Of a stretch of 64,000 nucleotides of DNA, positions 56,279-64,000 are shown piece by piece. The position numbers and the translations under genes were made by a program. The notes beneath the pieces were generated by a model. That model was given only the letters and a program-made list of their open reading frames with translations. It searched no databases and was not told the origin of the DNA. Within the stretch, counting starts at the first letter, position 1. Every line of letters starts with the position of its first letter. Origin of the DNA: Ignatzschineria rhizosphaerae (GTDB lineage: Bacteria > Pseudomonadota > Gammaproteobacteria > Cardiobacteriales > Wohlfahrtiimonadaceae); assembly GCF_022655595.1 (NCBI RefSeq), contig NZ_CP093379.1, forward strand, positions 95,001 through 159,000. Reading direction: 5' to 3'.

Positions 56279-57298
56279 ATGCATACAGCAGCTATTGTAT
56301 TTCGTGATGGAGTGACGAGAATTTTTGAGGTAAATAGTAATGAGAGATTATTAGATGCCGCTTTTCGTAATGGTGTGAGTTTGCCTTTAGATTGTCGAGA
56401 AGGTGTTTGCGCAACTTGTCGTGGCTTGTGCGAATCTGGAAAAATAGAGATGGATTATGTTGATGAAGATGCATTAAGTGAAAGCGAAATTGCATCAGGC
56501 TATGTTTTATCTTGTCAGACAACATTGCAATCTGCAGCATCTTTTTATTTTGATATTGATTCATCCGTTTGTAATGTTTCTGTACGGACATTTGACGGGA
56601 CTGTTTCAAGTCTTGAGAAGGTCTCTGATGCGGCTATGATTATGGAAGTAACATTAGATGATCTTGCTGGAGTCTCTTATTTGCCGGGGCAATATGCTCA
56701 TATCTATATTCCAGATACAGAGGAGCATCGTGCTTATTCTTTTGCTACGGCAAAAGCTGTGGATGGAAAGTTAAGGTTTTTAATGCGCCTATTACCAGAT
56801 GGTGTGATGAGTAATTATTTAAGAGATCGTTGTCAGCTTGGGGATAAGTTAAAGTTAGAATTACCTTATGGTGCCTTTTATCTAAGAGAGATTGAAAAGC
56901 CTTTACTACTGATTGCTGGTGGAACTGGTTTGTCGGCAATATTAGGGATGTTAGATCAGCTTGCTGAGAGTGAGGGGAGAAATTTACCAATTAGGGTGAT
57001 TTACGGCGCTCGTAAGGAAGAGGATTTGAGTGAGTTAAATCGTTTAGAAGCTTACCGCTCTATATTTTCTAATTATCACTTTGAGATTATTTTAAGTGAT
57101 GCGGTTGATACTTGGACTGGTAAACGGGGTTATGTGACAGATTGTATTATGGATTGTCAATTTACAACGCCGTTTGATGCCTATTTATGTGGGCCACCGG
57201 CAATGATTGAAGCTAGTGAAGCATGGTTAAAAGCGGCACATTTAGAGAAGGCTATTGGTGACTATCAGCTCTATTTTGAACGCTTTGTTTCAAGTTAA
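56279..57298 (+). CDS. antC: Anthranilate 1,2-dioxygenase, reductase component
   Basis: NADH:acceptor reductase (339 residues) that feeds electrons to AntAB. The N-terminal plant-type 2Fe-2S ferredoxin has the CREGVCATCRGLC cluster and the fourth Cys in LSCQT (about 38-81). The FAD domain has RAYSFA near 151-156, and the NAD domain GGTGLSAILGML near 218. Length is close to AntC (343). AAAGGAGG lies before the ATG. Last gene of antABC; catechol dioxygenase (catA) does not follow. Confidence 0.92.
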   Translation: MHTAAIVFRDGVTRIFEVNSNERLLDAAFRNGVSLPLDCREGVCATCRGLCESGKIEMDYVDEDALSESEIASGYVLSCQTTLQSAASFYFDIDSSVCNVSVRTFDGTVSSLEKVSDAAMIMEVTLDDLAGVSYLPGQYAHIYIPDTEEHRAYSFATAKAVDGKLRFLMRLLPDGVMSNYLRDRCQLGDKLKLELPYGAFYLREIEKPLLLIAGGTGLSAILGMLDQLAESEGRNLPIRVIYGARKEEDLSELNRLEAYRSIFSNYHFEIILSDAVDTWTGKRGYVTDCIMDCQFTTPFDAYLCGPPAMIEASEAWLKAAHLEKAIGDYQLYFERFVSS

Positions 57299-57351
57299 GA
57301 ATATATTATAAGGTAAATAGAGGTCTTTAAAAGATTCAGATGGGAGTAGGT

Positions 57352-57389
57352 AAAAGCCGCTAAACCAAGAAGGTTTAACGGCTTTTTCT
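57352..57389. terminator. Bidirectional terminator between antC and hslU
   Basis: AAAAGCCG-x-TAAACC pairs with GGTTTA-x-CGGCTTTT (one internal mismatch) around a short loop, with A's before and T's after. It can stop both converging operons. Confidence 0.85.
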
Positions 57390-57424
57390 TATTTATTGTT
57401 TGGATATTTTATTGATGATGTTTA

Positions 57425-58765
57425 TTAGAGAATAAATCGGCTTAAATCTTCATCTTCCACAAGATCATCAAGCTCATTTTTCACATAATCTTCGGTCACA
57501 ACGAATTTCTCGCCATCACGATCAGATGCCGAGAAGGAGATCTCTTCTAACAAGCGCTCAAGGATTGTGTGTAAACGGCGAGCACCGATATTCTCCGTTT
57601 TTTCATTGACTTCAAATGCCATTTTGGCAATTTTACGAAGGGCTGCTTCATCAAACTCAAGCTCAACCCCTTCTGTTTTAAGAAGCGCGGTGTATTGCTT
57701 AATAAGCGCTGATGAAGGCTCTGTTAAGATGCGGAAGAAATCATCGGCATTTAGTGATTTAAGTTCAACACGAATGGGTAAACGACCTTGAAGCTCTGGG
57801 ATTAAGTCTGAAGGTTTTGCTAAATGGAAAGCGCCTGAAGTTATAAAGAGGATGTGATCTGTTTTAATTGCGCCATATTTGGTAGAAACGGTGCAGCCTT
57901 CGATAAGGGGAAGTAGGTCACGTTGAACCCCTTCACGAGAAACATCAGCCCCAGAAGTTTCTCCTTTACGGCAAACTTTATCGATCTCATCAATAAAGAC
58001 GATTCCTTGGTTTTCAGCCACTTCAATCGCTTTTTGCTTTGCTTCCTCTTCATTAATTAAGCGCGCTGCTTCTTCGTTTTGCACGATCTTAAGCGCATCT
58101 TTAATCTTCATTTTTTTGCTCTTTTTCTTCTCCATTCCAGATTGTTGAAATAGGGATTGGAGCTGATCTGCCATCTCTTCCATGCCTGGAGGCGTCATGA
58201 TGTTTACGCCGCCTGCGCCCATGCCGGATACTTCGATATCAATCTCTTTATCATCCATTTCGCCGCGGATAATTTTTTCGCGGAATTTTTGGCGCGTTGA
58301 GCTCTCTGTTTTCGGTGCATTAGGCTCATCCGCAAATCCCACACTTTTAGGCGGTGGTAAAATTGCATCAAGGACTCGCTCAATGGCTGCTTCTTCAGCC
58401 TTTGGATAGGCTTCTTTAATCATCTGTTCACGAACTTGTTTGACGGAAGCTTCGACTAAATCACGGATAATCGAATCAACTTCACGGCCAACGTAGCCCA
58501 CTTCTGTAAATTTAGTGGCTTCCACTTTGATAAAAGGCGCGTTTGCAAGCGTCGCAAGGCGGCGCGCAATCTCTGTTTTACCAACGCCTGTTGGCCCAAT
58601 CATTAAGATATTTTTAGGCGTAATCTCTTTACGCATATCATCGCCAATTTGTTGACGTCTCCAGCGATTACGAAGGGCAATTGCAACGGAGCGTTTCGCT
58701 TCATTTTGACCAATAATATAACGATCGAGTTCTTGAACGATCTCTCTTGGGGTCATAGCACTCAT
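57425..58765 (-). CDS. hslU: ATP-dependent protease ATPase subunit HslU
   Basis: AAA+ unfoldase that feeds substrates into the HslV protease. The 446 residues are close to E. coli HslU (443). Motifs: Walker A GPTGVGKT near 57-64, the pore motif GYVGR near 90-94, Walker B VFIDEID near 250, and sensor-2 region [16 protein letters not shown] near 390-405. The I-domain is intact (about 110-240, with the [12 protein letters not shown] stretch). Downstream of hslV on the same strand with a 62 nt gap. Confidence 0.97.
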   Translation of the reverse strand: MSAMTPREIVQELDRYIIGQNEAKRSVAIALRNRWRRQQIGDDMRKEITPKNILMIGPTGVGKTEIARRLATLANAPFIKVEATKFTEVGYVGREVDSIIRDLVEASVKQVREQMIKEAYPKAEEAAIERVLDAILPPPKSVGFADEPNAPKTESSTRQKFREKIIRGEMDDKEIDIEVSGMGAGGVNIMTPPGMEEMADQLQSLFQQSGMEKKKSKKMKIKDALKIVQNEEAARLINEEEAKQKAIEVAENQGIVFIDEIDKVCRKGETSGADVSREGVQRDLLPLIEGCTVSTKYGAIKTDHILFITSGAFHLAKPSDLIPELQGRLPIRVELKSLNADDFFRILTEPSSALIKQYTALLKTEGVELEFDEAALRKIAKMAFEVNEKTENIGARRLHTILERLLEEISFSASDRDGEKFVVTEDYVKNELDDLVEDEDLSRFIL

Positions 58766-58827
58766 GTTTAATGATTCCTTTGTTAATTCTTTAAATATTC
58801 AGATGAGAAAAGTCTAATATCTGTTAA

Positions 58828-59367
58828 TTAGAAGCTTAGTTTCTCAAGTGTTAAATTCGTATTACTATAAATACAGACGCTTCCTGCGATCTCAAGGCTT
58901 TTACGGACAATCTCTTCAGCTGGAAGATCGGTGTTTTGTAAAAGAGCCAGCGCCGCGCTGTGTGCGAACATACCGCCAGATCCAATCGTTGCAATATCGT
59001 GTTCAGGCTCGATAACGTCTCCTAAACCTGAAATCACAAACGTGGCTGTTTCATCTGCGACAATGAGAAGCGCTTCAAGTTTGCGAAGCGAGCGTTCTGT
59101 ACGCCAATCCTTAGCAAGTGCAACCGCTGCTCTTGTAAGATTTCCGCTATGTTGCGCAAGTTTCTCTTCAAAGCGTTCAAAAAGGGTAAAAGCATCAGCG
59201 GTGCCACCGGCAAATCCTGCGATCACTTTTCCGTTAAAAAGCCGACGAACTTTACGAGCGTTTCCTTTCATAATGGTGTTTCCCATGGAAACTTGACCAT
59301 CTCCACCGATGACGACTTCATTACCGCGGCGTACCGCACAGATGGTTGTTCCTCGAAATTGTTCCAC
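58828..59367 (-). CDS. hslV: ATP-dependent protease proteolytic subunit HslV
   Basis: Threonine protease of the proteasome-beta fold, 179 residues. The catalytic N-terminal threonine lies in GTTICAV (Thr7), so a six-residue propeptide (MEQFRG) must be removed; many bacteria have a shorter leader. [14 protein letters not shown] and the K33-equivalent lysine in GNARKVRRL are conserved. The start is GTG 59367 with AAGGAG 6 nt upstream. First gene of hslVU. Confidence 0.97.
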   Translation of the reverse strand: MEQFRGTTICAVRRGNEVVIGGDGQVSMGNTIMKGNARKVRRLFNGKVIAGFAGGTADAFTLFERFEEKLAQHSGNLTRAAVALAKDWRTERSLRKLEALLIVADETATFVISGLGDVIEPEHDIATIGSGGMFAHSAALALLQNTDLPAEEIVRKSLEIAGSVCIYSNTNLTLEKLSF

Positions 59368-59627
59368 AATTAACTCCTTATTCGTTTTAGAATTGCATGA
59401 TAGTATAATGTGGCGCTTCTTAGAGATTTCAAGAGAGCGTTTAAAAACGAATGTTATTTATTCAAGAAATTGTTTAGGTTTTTAGATAAATTTAAACGGT
59501 AAATAGTTGAGTAAAAAGCCCGAAAATCTAACACTTTGAATTAAAAGATCATCATGATGCTGCTCTTAAATAGTATCATTTGTCATTCGGTAAGAGATGG
59601 CTGATCTATCTAATGGGAGCTTAAATT

Positions 59628-60404
59628 GTGATAAAAATTGATGAGGCATCATTAACTGATACAGAATTGCTCCGTTACTCTCGGCATATCATGCTCGATC
59701 AATTTGATTTAGAGGGGCAAGCAAAGCTGAAAGCCGCTCATGTTGTAATTGTGGGATGCGGAGGTTTAGGTATGGCGGCATTACCGATACTCGCTGGCGC
59801 CGGTATTGGAGCCATTACTTTAATTGATTTTGATACCGTGGATATTACCAATCTACATCGTCAAACTGGTTACAAGATGAATGATGTGGGGCTTTCAAAA
59901 GTTCAGCAAGCGAAAGAACACTTAATCGCTTTAAACCCTAATATAGATTATCGCGCTATTGAGCAAAAGGTCTCTTTTCGGGATTTAGTAACGCTTGTTG
60001 CAGGCGCTAGTTGTGTTTTAGATTGTAGCGATAACTTTTCACTAAGAAAAGATCTTAACCGCGCATGTCTGCATAATCAAGTGCCGTTAATCTCAGGCTC
60101 AGCCGTGCGTTATGAGGGGCAGTTAACAATATTTGATTTTAGAGATGATGAGAGCGCTTGTTATGAGTGTCTTTTTAGTGGAGATCATGCTGATGATGGT
60201 AACTGTGCGCTATTTGGGGTTTTTTCCCCTGTTGTACATATTATCGGTGTTACTCAGGCACAAGAAGCATTAAAGTTAATCCTTCAAGTAGGGACTATCG
60301 CCACAAAGCGAATTTACCTCTATAATGCATTAGAATTTAGTTGGCAAAGTTTTGGATACCATAAAAACCCAAAGTGTCAGGCCCACGATCATCCAATAGA
60401 TTAA
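59628..60404 (+). CDS. MoeB/ThiF-family adenylyltransferase (E1-like)
   Basis: A 258-residue protein that would adenylate the C-terminus of a ubiquitin-like sulfur carrier (MoaD or ThiS). Motifs: LRYSRHIMLDQFDLEGQAKL, nucleotide-binding GCGGLGMAAL near 43-52, DFDTVDITNLHRQT near 64-77, DCSDN near 130-134, and zinc Cys pair CYEC. The second pair, usually CxxC near the C-terminus, reads CQAH (NPKCQAH), a Cys to His change in a zinc ligand. GTG start 59628 has GGGAG 8 nt upstream. No moa or thi gene is adjacent, so the choice between MoeB and ThiF is open. Confidence 0.85.
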   Translation: MIKIDEASLTDTELLRYSRHIMLDQFDLEGQAKLKAAHVVIVGCGGLGMAALPILAGAGIGAITLIDFDTVDITNLHRQTGYKMNDVGLSKVQQAKEHLIALNPNIDYRAIEQKVSFRDLVTLVAGASCVLDCSDNFSLRKDLNRACLHNQVPLISGSAVRYEGQLTIFDFRDDESACYECLFSGDHADDGNCALFGVFSPVVHIIGVTQAQEALKLILQVGTIATKRIYLYNALEFSWQSFGYHKNPKCQAHDHPID

Positions 60405-60434
60405 AAGATTACGGTAGAGGGATTATTAAAAAGT

Positions 60435-60767
60435 ATGAAAAAATCGTTACTCATAAGCGCATTAGGGGCTTTAGTATTTGCAGGATGTTCATCAGCGCCT
60501 AAAAGCGTGAGCTATGCAGATTATAAAGAGACAAACCGTCATGATACTGAGCTTGTCTCTGATAAACATATTGATAGCTATGCCGCTTGTGTGCGTGACG
60601 GTTTAAGAAGCTACCAACCTACTGAAACAAAGCTTTCAGGCAATGGGATTCGTTTAACGAGTCAAAATCATTTTGTAGTAGAGATCTATAAGGCGATTGA
60701 TAGCACTTATGCAAGAGCTGATAGTGAAGATCAGAAGATCGTAAGTGTGCTTCAAGGTTGTAAGTAA
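60435..60767 (+). CDS. Small lipoprotein of unknown function
   Basis: A 110-residue lipoprotein. The lipobox FAGC puts the lipidated Cys at about residue 18, followed by SSAPKS. The mature part contains YAACVRDGLRSYQP and ends GCK, so two Cys could pair. The layout resembles small envelope lipoproteins, but no family is recognised. It follows the MoeB-like gene by 30 nt and ends in a strong terminator, so the two are probably cotranscribed. Confidence 0.75.
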   Translation: MKKSLLISALGALVFAGCSSAPKSVSYADYKETNRHDTELVSDKHIDSYAACVRDGLRSYQPTETKLSGNGIRLTSQNHFVVEIYKAIDSTYARADSEDQKIVSVLQGCK

Positions 60768-60786
60768 GAGCAGTATTGAATATATA

Positions 60787-60823
60787 AAAGGCACTGTTTC
60801 ATATGGAACAGTGCCTTTTTTCT
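60787..60823 (+). terminator. Terminator after the small lipoprotein
   Basis: AAAGGCACTGTT pairs with AACAGTGCCTTT around a short loop (TCATATGG region), followed by T's; 20 nt after the stop codon. Confidence 0.88.
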
Positions 60824-60855
60824 AGATAGAAAAATGGAGAATTTTCTATCTATAT

Positions 60856-61440
60856 TTATAAAAACTGTTGTGTTAAAAACCAGCCAGCAATACTCTCTCT
60901 TTGGCAGCTTGTAGGCAGAACTTCGTGGGGAAACTCCTCAGACATAAAGAAGATCATGCGTCCTGATAGCGGTTCAAGTTTGAGTAATTCGTTATCTTTA
61001 CCATCGTACATTACAAGCTCGCCACCATCGCCTAATTCCCATGATTCATTCATATAGAGCACTGTGGTAATTTTACGTCTATTTTGATCTCGTGCATTAT
61101 CAATATGTTTTTTGTAAAAAGCGCCGCTAGGGTAACGGCAAAAATGGGTTTCAAAATCTCTTAATCCTAAATAGCATTGGCTATTGAGGACTTTTCTAAT
61201 CTCATCCATTTTTTGCATATAACTAGCAATAGGATCACTCATCTCAGGGTCTAGCCAAAGTGTTAAGTCACCACGAATAGTTTTGTTACCTTGCAAGGTG
61301 GATTGTCTACCAATACGAGCATCATGAAGTGTTTCAGGAATACTCTCTTTAATCGCTTTGATGTGCGATTTATCTAAAAAATCATCCCAGACAAAAAATC
61401 CCTGAGAGGAGAGTGAATCAATTAAGTGAGGAATCGTCAT
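60856..61440 (-). CDS. 2-oxoglutarate/Fe(II)-dependent oxygenase, prolyl-4-hydroxylase type
   Basis: A 194-residue oxygenase with the double-stranded beta-helix iron site: H-x-D in KKHIDN, the distal His in FPHEVLP and the 2OG-binding Arg in QRESIAGWF near the C-terminus. The CRYPSGAFYKKHID and TTVLYMN...GDGGELVMY stretches are typical of the small bacterial P4H-like proteins, which may hydroxylate a protein (for example a translation factor or ribosomal protein). ATG 61440 is chosen with GAGG upstream; TTG 61452 would add four residues. Confidence 0.88.
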   Translation of the reverse strand: MTIPHLIDSLSSQGFFVWDDFLDKSHIKAIKESIPETLHDARIGRQSTLQGNKTIRGDLTLWLDPEMSDPIASYMQKMDEIRKVLNSQCYLGLRDFETHFCRYPSGAFYKKHIDNARDQNRRKITTVLYMNESWELGDGGELVMYDGKDNELLKLEPLSGRMIFFMSEEFPHEVLPTSCQRESIAGWFLTQQFL

Positions 61441-61452
61441 CGGTAACCTCAA

Positions 61453-61868
61453 TGATCAAGGGGGATAATTTATTCTTATACGTCTATTTCGTCAAAAAGC
61501 GTAAATTAAAAATTTAAATCAATAGAGCCGGCAACTTAAGGGGCGCATTTTTGGCGCATCTGCTTTTTTTAAATTGGTAAATTTTATTTTTTTAGAGCCT
61601 TTTATTGTTGGAAAAGTTTTATGAAAAGAGATGAGAAGAATGGGTCATCATTCTAAGCGCTTAATGCCCCCTTCGAAGATCTTTAGAAATTTCGCGACAT
61701 CCATTCTTAAGGCTTTTTTTATAGCCTTTTGTGGGCATTGCTCTCTATTCCCTTAATCAATTAATAAATACAATAGTTAAAGAGAGAATGATAAGATGCA
61801 AAAGAGCTGTTTTTAAAGATATATCAAGAATATTCAAGTAAATTGTTGTTGGGAGAGTTCTAACGAGT
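61453..61868. other. Divergent intergenic region
   Basis: About 416 bp between two divergent genes. It holds two near direct repeats GGCGCAT at about 61543-61561 and a TAAGGC-T7-ATAGCCTTTTG segment near 61709-61732, but no complete gene or RNA could be identified. Confidence 0.5.
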
Positions 61869-62405
61869 ATGCAATATCCCCATTTTAAATATCATCCGAA
61901 TGCTTATAAGCTAGATCTCTTTGCTCAAGAGGAAGGAGTTTGTGATGTTTGTAATGAGCATCGCTCTTTAAAATATGAAGCATCATTTTATGCCGAAGAG
62001 GATCCTAATTATATCTGCCCATTTTGTATAGCTGATGGGAGTGCGGCAAAAAAGTATGAAGGCTCATTTAATGATTATTGTGGGATTGAGGGGATATCGC
62101 CCGATCCGGATGATCCTGCGCCTAAAATTCCGCAAGAGATGTTATTAGAGATTTGCGAAAGAACACCAAGCTATTTGAGCTGGCAGCAAGAAGTGTGGTT
62201 AACGCACTGCAATGAGCCTTGCGCGTTTATTGATTATGCCGATACTAAGAGTATCGAGCCTTTTAAAGACGAGATACTCTCAGAGTTAGACACATTTATC
62301 AGCGAGGAAACATTGGATTACATTAGTAAAGATGGGGACTGTGTGGGATATCTATTTCAATGTGTGCAGTGTGGAAAGCATAAATTACATGTAGATTTTA
62401 GTTAA
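61869..62405 (+). CDS. cbrC: CbrC-family protein (UPF0167)
   Basis: A 178-residue protein of the CbrC/UPF0167 family (E. coli CbrC is 195). The opening FKYHPNAYK...GVCDVCNEHRSLKYEASFY, the second Cys pair CPFCIADGSAAKKYEGSF and the C-terminal CVQCGKHKLHVDF, with three CxxC pairs, suggest zinc binding. The Q-x-W segment SWQQEVWLTHCNEPC is also typical. In E. coli the gene belongs to the CreB regulon; whether that holds here is unknown. No strong Shine-Dalgarno is seen. Confidence 0.85.
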   Translation: MQYPHFKYHPNAYKLDLFAQEEGVCDVCNEHRSLKYEASFYAEEDPNYICPFCIADGSAAKKYEGSFNDYCGIEGISPDPDDPAPKIPQEMLLEICERTPSYLSWQQEVWLTHCNEPCAFIDYADTKSIEPFKDEILSELDTFISEETLDYISKDGDCVGYLFQCVQCGKHKLHVDFS

Positions 62406-62441
62406 TCATCTTTAGGGATGTTAGATAAAAGGAGTTTCAAA

Positions 62442-62645
62442 GTGCCATATATTAATGTGAAAATTACCAAAGAAGGTGCAACAGCTGCACAAAAAGAGGC
62501 GATTATTCAGGGAATGACGCAAGTGCTTGTTGATGTTCTAGGCAAGAATCCGGCAACAACTGTTGTAGTAATTGATGAAGTGGAGATGGAAAATTGGGGG
62601 ATTGGCGGTATGCCCGTTTCTGAGTTTCGTAAAACCATTAAATGA
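62442..62645 (+). CDS. 4-oxalocrotonate tautomerase-family protein
   Basis: A 67-residue tautomerase. Starting at GTG 62442 (AAGGAG 8 nt upstream) places Pro directly after the initiator Met (PYINVKITKEG), and this Pro1 is the family's catalytic base once Met is removed. Earlier in-frame starts would bury it. The GMTQVLVDVLGKNPATTVVVIDEV segment and GGMPVSE are typical of small 4-OT/YdcE-like enzymes. Which enol or 2-hydroxydienoate is acted on is not clear; there are no meta-cleavage pathway genes nearby. Confidence 0.85.
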   Translation: MPYINVKITKEGATAAQKEAIIQGMTQVLVDVLGKNPATTVVVIDEVEMENWGIGGMPVSEFRKTIK

Positions 62646-62745
62646 TTACGCTTCATACTACGTAGAAGAGGTAATAATCTCGAATCATAAGCCTCATCAA
62701 TAAACCTTAGAGGTACCATTTAAGAGAAAATAAGGAAGATCAATC

Positions 62746-63930
62746 ATGAATCATGTTAAACATCCTAAACTCACCCCCATGAAAAAGCTTGTTGTTAGTT
62801 TAAGTGCGGCATTAATGTTAAGTGCATCCATTGCTGAGGCTTGTACTAGAGTTGTATTTCACGGTGATAATAACCGTAATATTACAGCAAGATCTATGGA
62901 CTGGAAAACGGATATTGGTACAAATTTATGGATTTTACCCAAAGGTGTTGAGCGAAATGGAGAAGCGGGCGATCGTTCAATTTCTTGGAAAGCAAAATAT
63001 GGTAGTGTTGTAGCAACTGCCTACGATATCGCAACTACAGATGGTGTTAATGAGGTGGGGCTCAATGCCAACCTTCTTTGGCTAGTTGAGTCTGAGTATC
63101 CTAGTCTTGCCTCTCTTAGTGAAAAGCCTACATTGGCAATTTCATTATGGGCGCAATATATGTTAGATAATTTTGAAACAGTGGCAGAAGCGGTAGACTT
63201 CTTAAAAACAGAACCTTTTGTGATCGTAACAGGTGAAATGCCGGGAGAAACGCGATTGGCGACATTGCATCTCTCTCTTTCTGATGCAACAGGGGATAGC
63301 GCCATTATTGAGTATATTAATGGTGAGCAGGTGATTCATCACAGTCGAAATTATCAAGTCATGACGAACTCGCCAACTTATGATAAACAATTAGCTATGA
63401 ATGAGTATTGGCAGCAAATAGGTGGAACAACGATGTTGCCGGGCACCAACCGTGCGGCAGATAGATTTGCGCGTGCTTCATTTTATATTAATGCAATTCC
63501 TCGAAATGGTTCACAAAAAGATTCATTTGCCAGTGTCTTTAGTGTGATTCGTAATGTCTCTGTACCTTTTGGTTTAAATACAGAGGAGGAGCCGAATATC
63601 TCTTCAACAAGATGGCGCACGGTTGTTGATCATCAAGCTCAGCTCTACTTCTTTGAGTCAGCGATTTCTCCTAATGTTTTTGGGGTTGATTTAAAGAAAA
63701 TTGATTTTTCACCTAAAGCCGATAACGTTAAACGTTTAGCATTAGGGAAGGACCAATCTCAGATCTATTCTGGTGAAACCTCGTCAGAGTTTGTAGTAAC
63801 AAAACCTTTTACCTTCTTAGGTGTGACGGAAGAGGAGCTACAAACTGAAATCGCGAAGCAAACAGCTGCTGTAAAAAGTCTGAATACTGAAGATCAAGCA
63901 CAGTTATTAGAAAATGAAAGTTCTCATTAG
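62746..63930 (+). CDS. Exported Ntn-hydrolase, choloylglycine/linear amide C-N hydrolase family
   Basis: A 394-residue protein with a signal peptide ending SIAEA just before Cys33 (CTRVVFHGDN). In this family the mature N-terminal Cys is the nucleophile, so here signal-peptidase cleavage would expose the catalytic residue. Other family signatures are the RSMDW segment (about 50-54), GVNEVGLNANLLWL near 103 and the NSPTYDKQL segment near 205-213. Substrates in the family include conjugated bile salts, penicillin V and acyl-homoserine lactones. ATG 62746 has AAGGA upstream; ATG 62779 is also possible. Confidence 0.9.
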   Translation: MNHVKHPKLTPMKKLVVSLSAALMLSASIAEACTRVVFHGDNNRNITARSMDWKTDIGTNLWILPKGVERNGEAGDRSISWKAKYGSVVATAYDIATTDGVNEVGLNANLLWLVESEYPSLASLSEKPTLAISLWAQYMLDNFETVAEAVDFLKTEPFVIVTGEMPGETRLATLHLSLSDATGDSAIIEYINGEQVIHHSRNYQVMTNSPTYDKQLAMNEYWQQIGGTTMLPGTNRAADRFARASFYINAIPRNGSQKDSFASVFSVIRNVSVPFGLNTEEEPNISSTRWRTVVDHQAQLYFFESAISPNVFGVDLKKIDFSPKADNVKRLALGKDQSQIYSGETSSEFVVTKPFTFLGVTEEELQTEIAKQTAAVKSLNTEDQAQLLENESSH

Positions 63931-64000
63931 GGTCTGTTGAACATTCAAAATTTAATCACAATAACCTATTGAAAACATGATGACTATTGCAGTTTTCAGA

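Noticed and set aside
54333-57298. Benzoate dioxygenase benABC
   Set aside because: The iron-site region (ENGLDGYHVSTVH, then YVSTVQHRQQ) and the DDGWFSFKNGHS stretch are AntA-like as far as I know the families, and no benD follows.
63931-64000. Possible left end of another insertion sequence (GGTCTGTTGAACATT)
   Set aside because: Only 70 bp are visible before the window ends; no inverted repeat, duplication or transposase can be seen.

Overview
The window is an AT-rich chromosomal segment of a gammaproteobacterium. It carries typical gammaproteobacterial housekeeping genes (dnaB, rplS, htpX, prmC, rnpB, cca, hslVU) and the tail of an rRNA operon. Its catabolic genes resemble those of Acinetobacter-type soil and host-associated bacteria. 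A member of the Cardiobacteriales (Ignatzschineria/Wohlfahrtiimonas-like) would fit, but that is a guess from composition and gene content only.

Layout. 1-1.7 kb: 3' part of 23S rRNA, then 5S rRNA and a terminator, followed by a 1.2 kb gene-free stretch that holds a ~303 bp tandem repeat. 3-8.3 kb: dnaB, a Tat-exported murein endopeptidase (mepK), a Nudix hydrolase, yciO, rplS and htpX. 8.5-17 kb: two IclR-type regulators next to pcaIJF and four co-directional genes (SDR, lambda-crystallin-type dehydrogenase, SLC13-like anion permease, nitroreductase). This looks like a pathway that converts a dicarboxylate to 3-oxoadipate and then to succinyl-CoA and acetyl-CoA. 17-24 kb: prmC, RNase P RNA, a DHA2 drug exporter, an acetyltransferase without a visible start, a MORN lipoprotein, a Pro-Arg-His-Pro tRNA cluster and cca. 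24-27 kb: a tandem duplication of a CPBP membrane-protease gene, one copy broken by an IS481-type element; the duplication left a copy of the macroglobulin gene tail at its junction. 27-35 kb: alpha-2-macroglobulin and its usual partner pbpC. 35.9-40.7 kb: a Fur-box-headed operon (unknown protein, AraC regulator, two ABC half-transporters resembling YbtPQ/IrtAB). 41-49 kb: yajD, a DUF1643 gene, then a three-gene Lamassu/ABC-3C-like defence operon. Its SMC-like ATPase gene is split by a third IS copy, and another copy sits 27 bp before the operon's first start codon. 49-51.4 kb: secreted and Sel1-repeat proteins of unknown role. 51.5-57.3 kb: anthranilate dioxygenase antABC with a LysR regulator and an aromatic-acid permease. 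57.4-64 kb: hslVU, a MoeB/ThiF-like protein, a small lipoprotein, a 2OG-Fe(II) oxygenase, cbrC, a 4-oxalocrotonate-type tautomerase and an exported Ntn-hydrolase.

How parts connect. antABC makes catechol from anthranilate, and pcaIJF finishes the beta-ketoadipate pathway. The catABCD steps between them are not in this window. The three IS copies are nearly identical, each flanked by a perfect 7 bp target duplication, so they moved recently. Deleting the element and one duplication restores two clean reading frames: an 815-residue SMC-like protein and a 244-residue CPBP protein.

The strongest leads are the IS-broken Lamassu-like operon, the palindromic octamer TGCCGGCA that is far too frequent across the window yet absent from the defence genes, the extended pca cassette, the duplicated CPBP locus and the post-rRNA tandem repeat.
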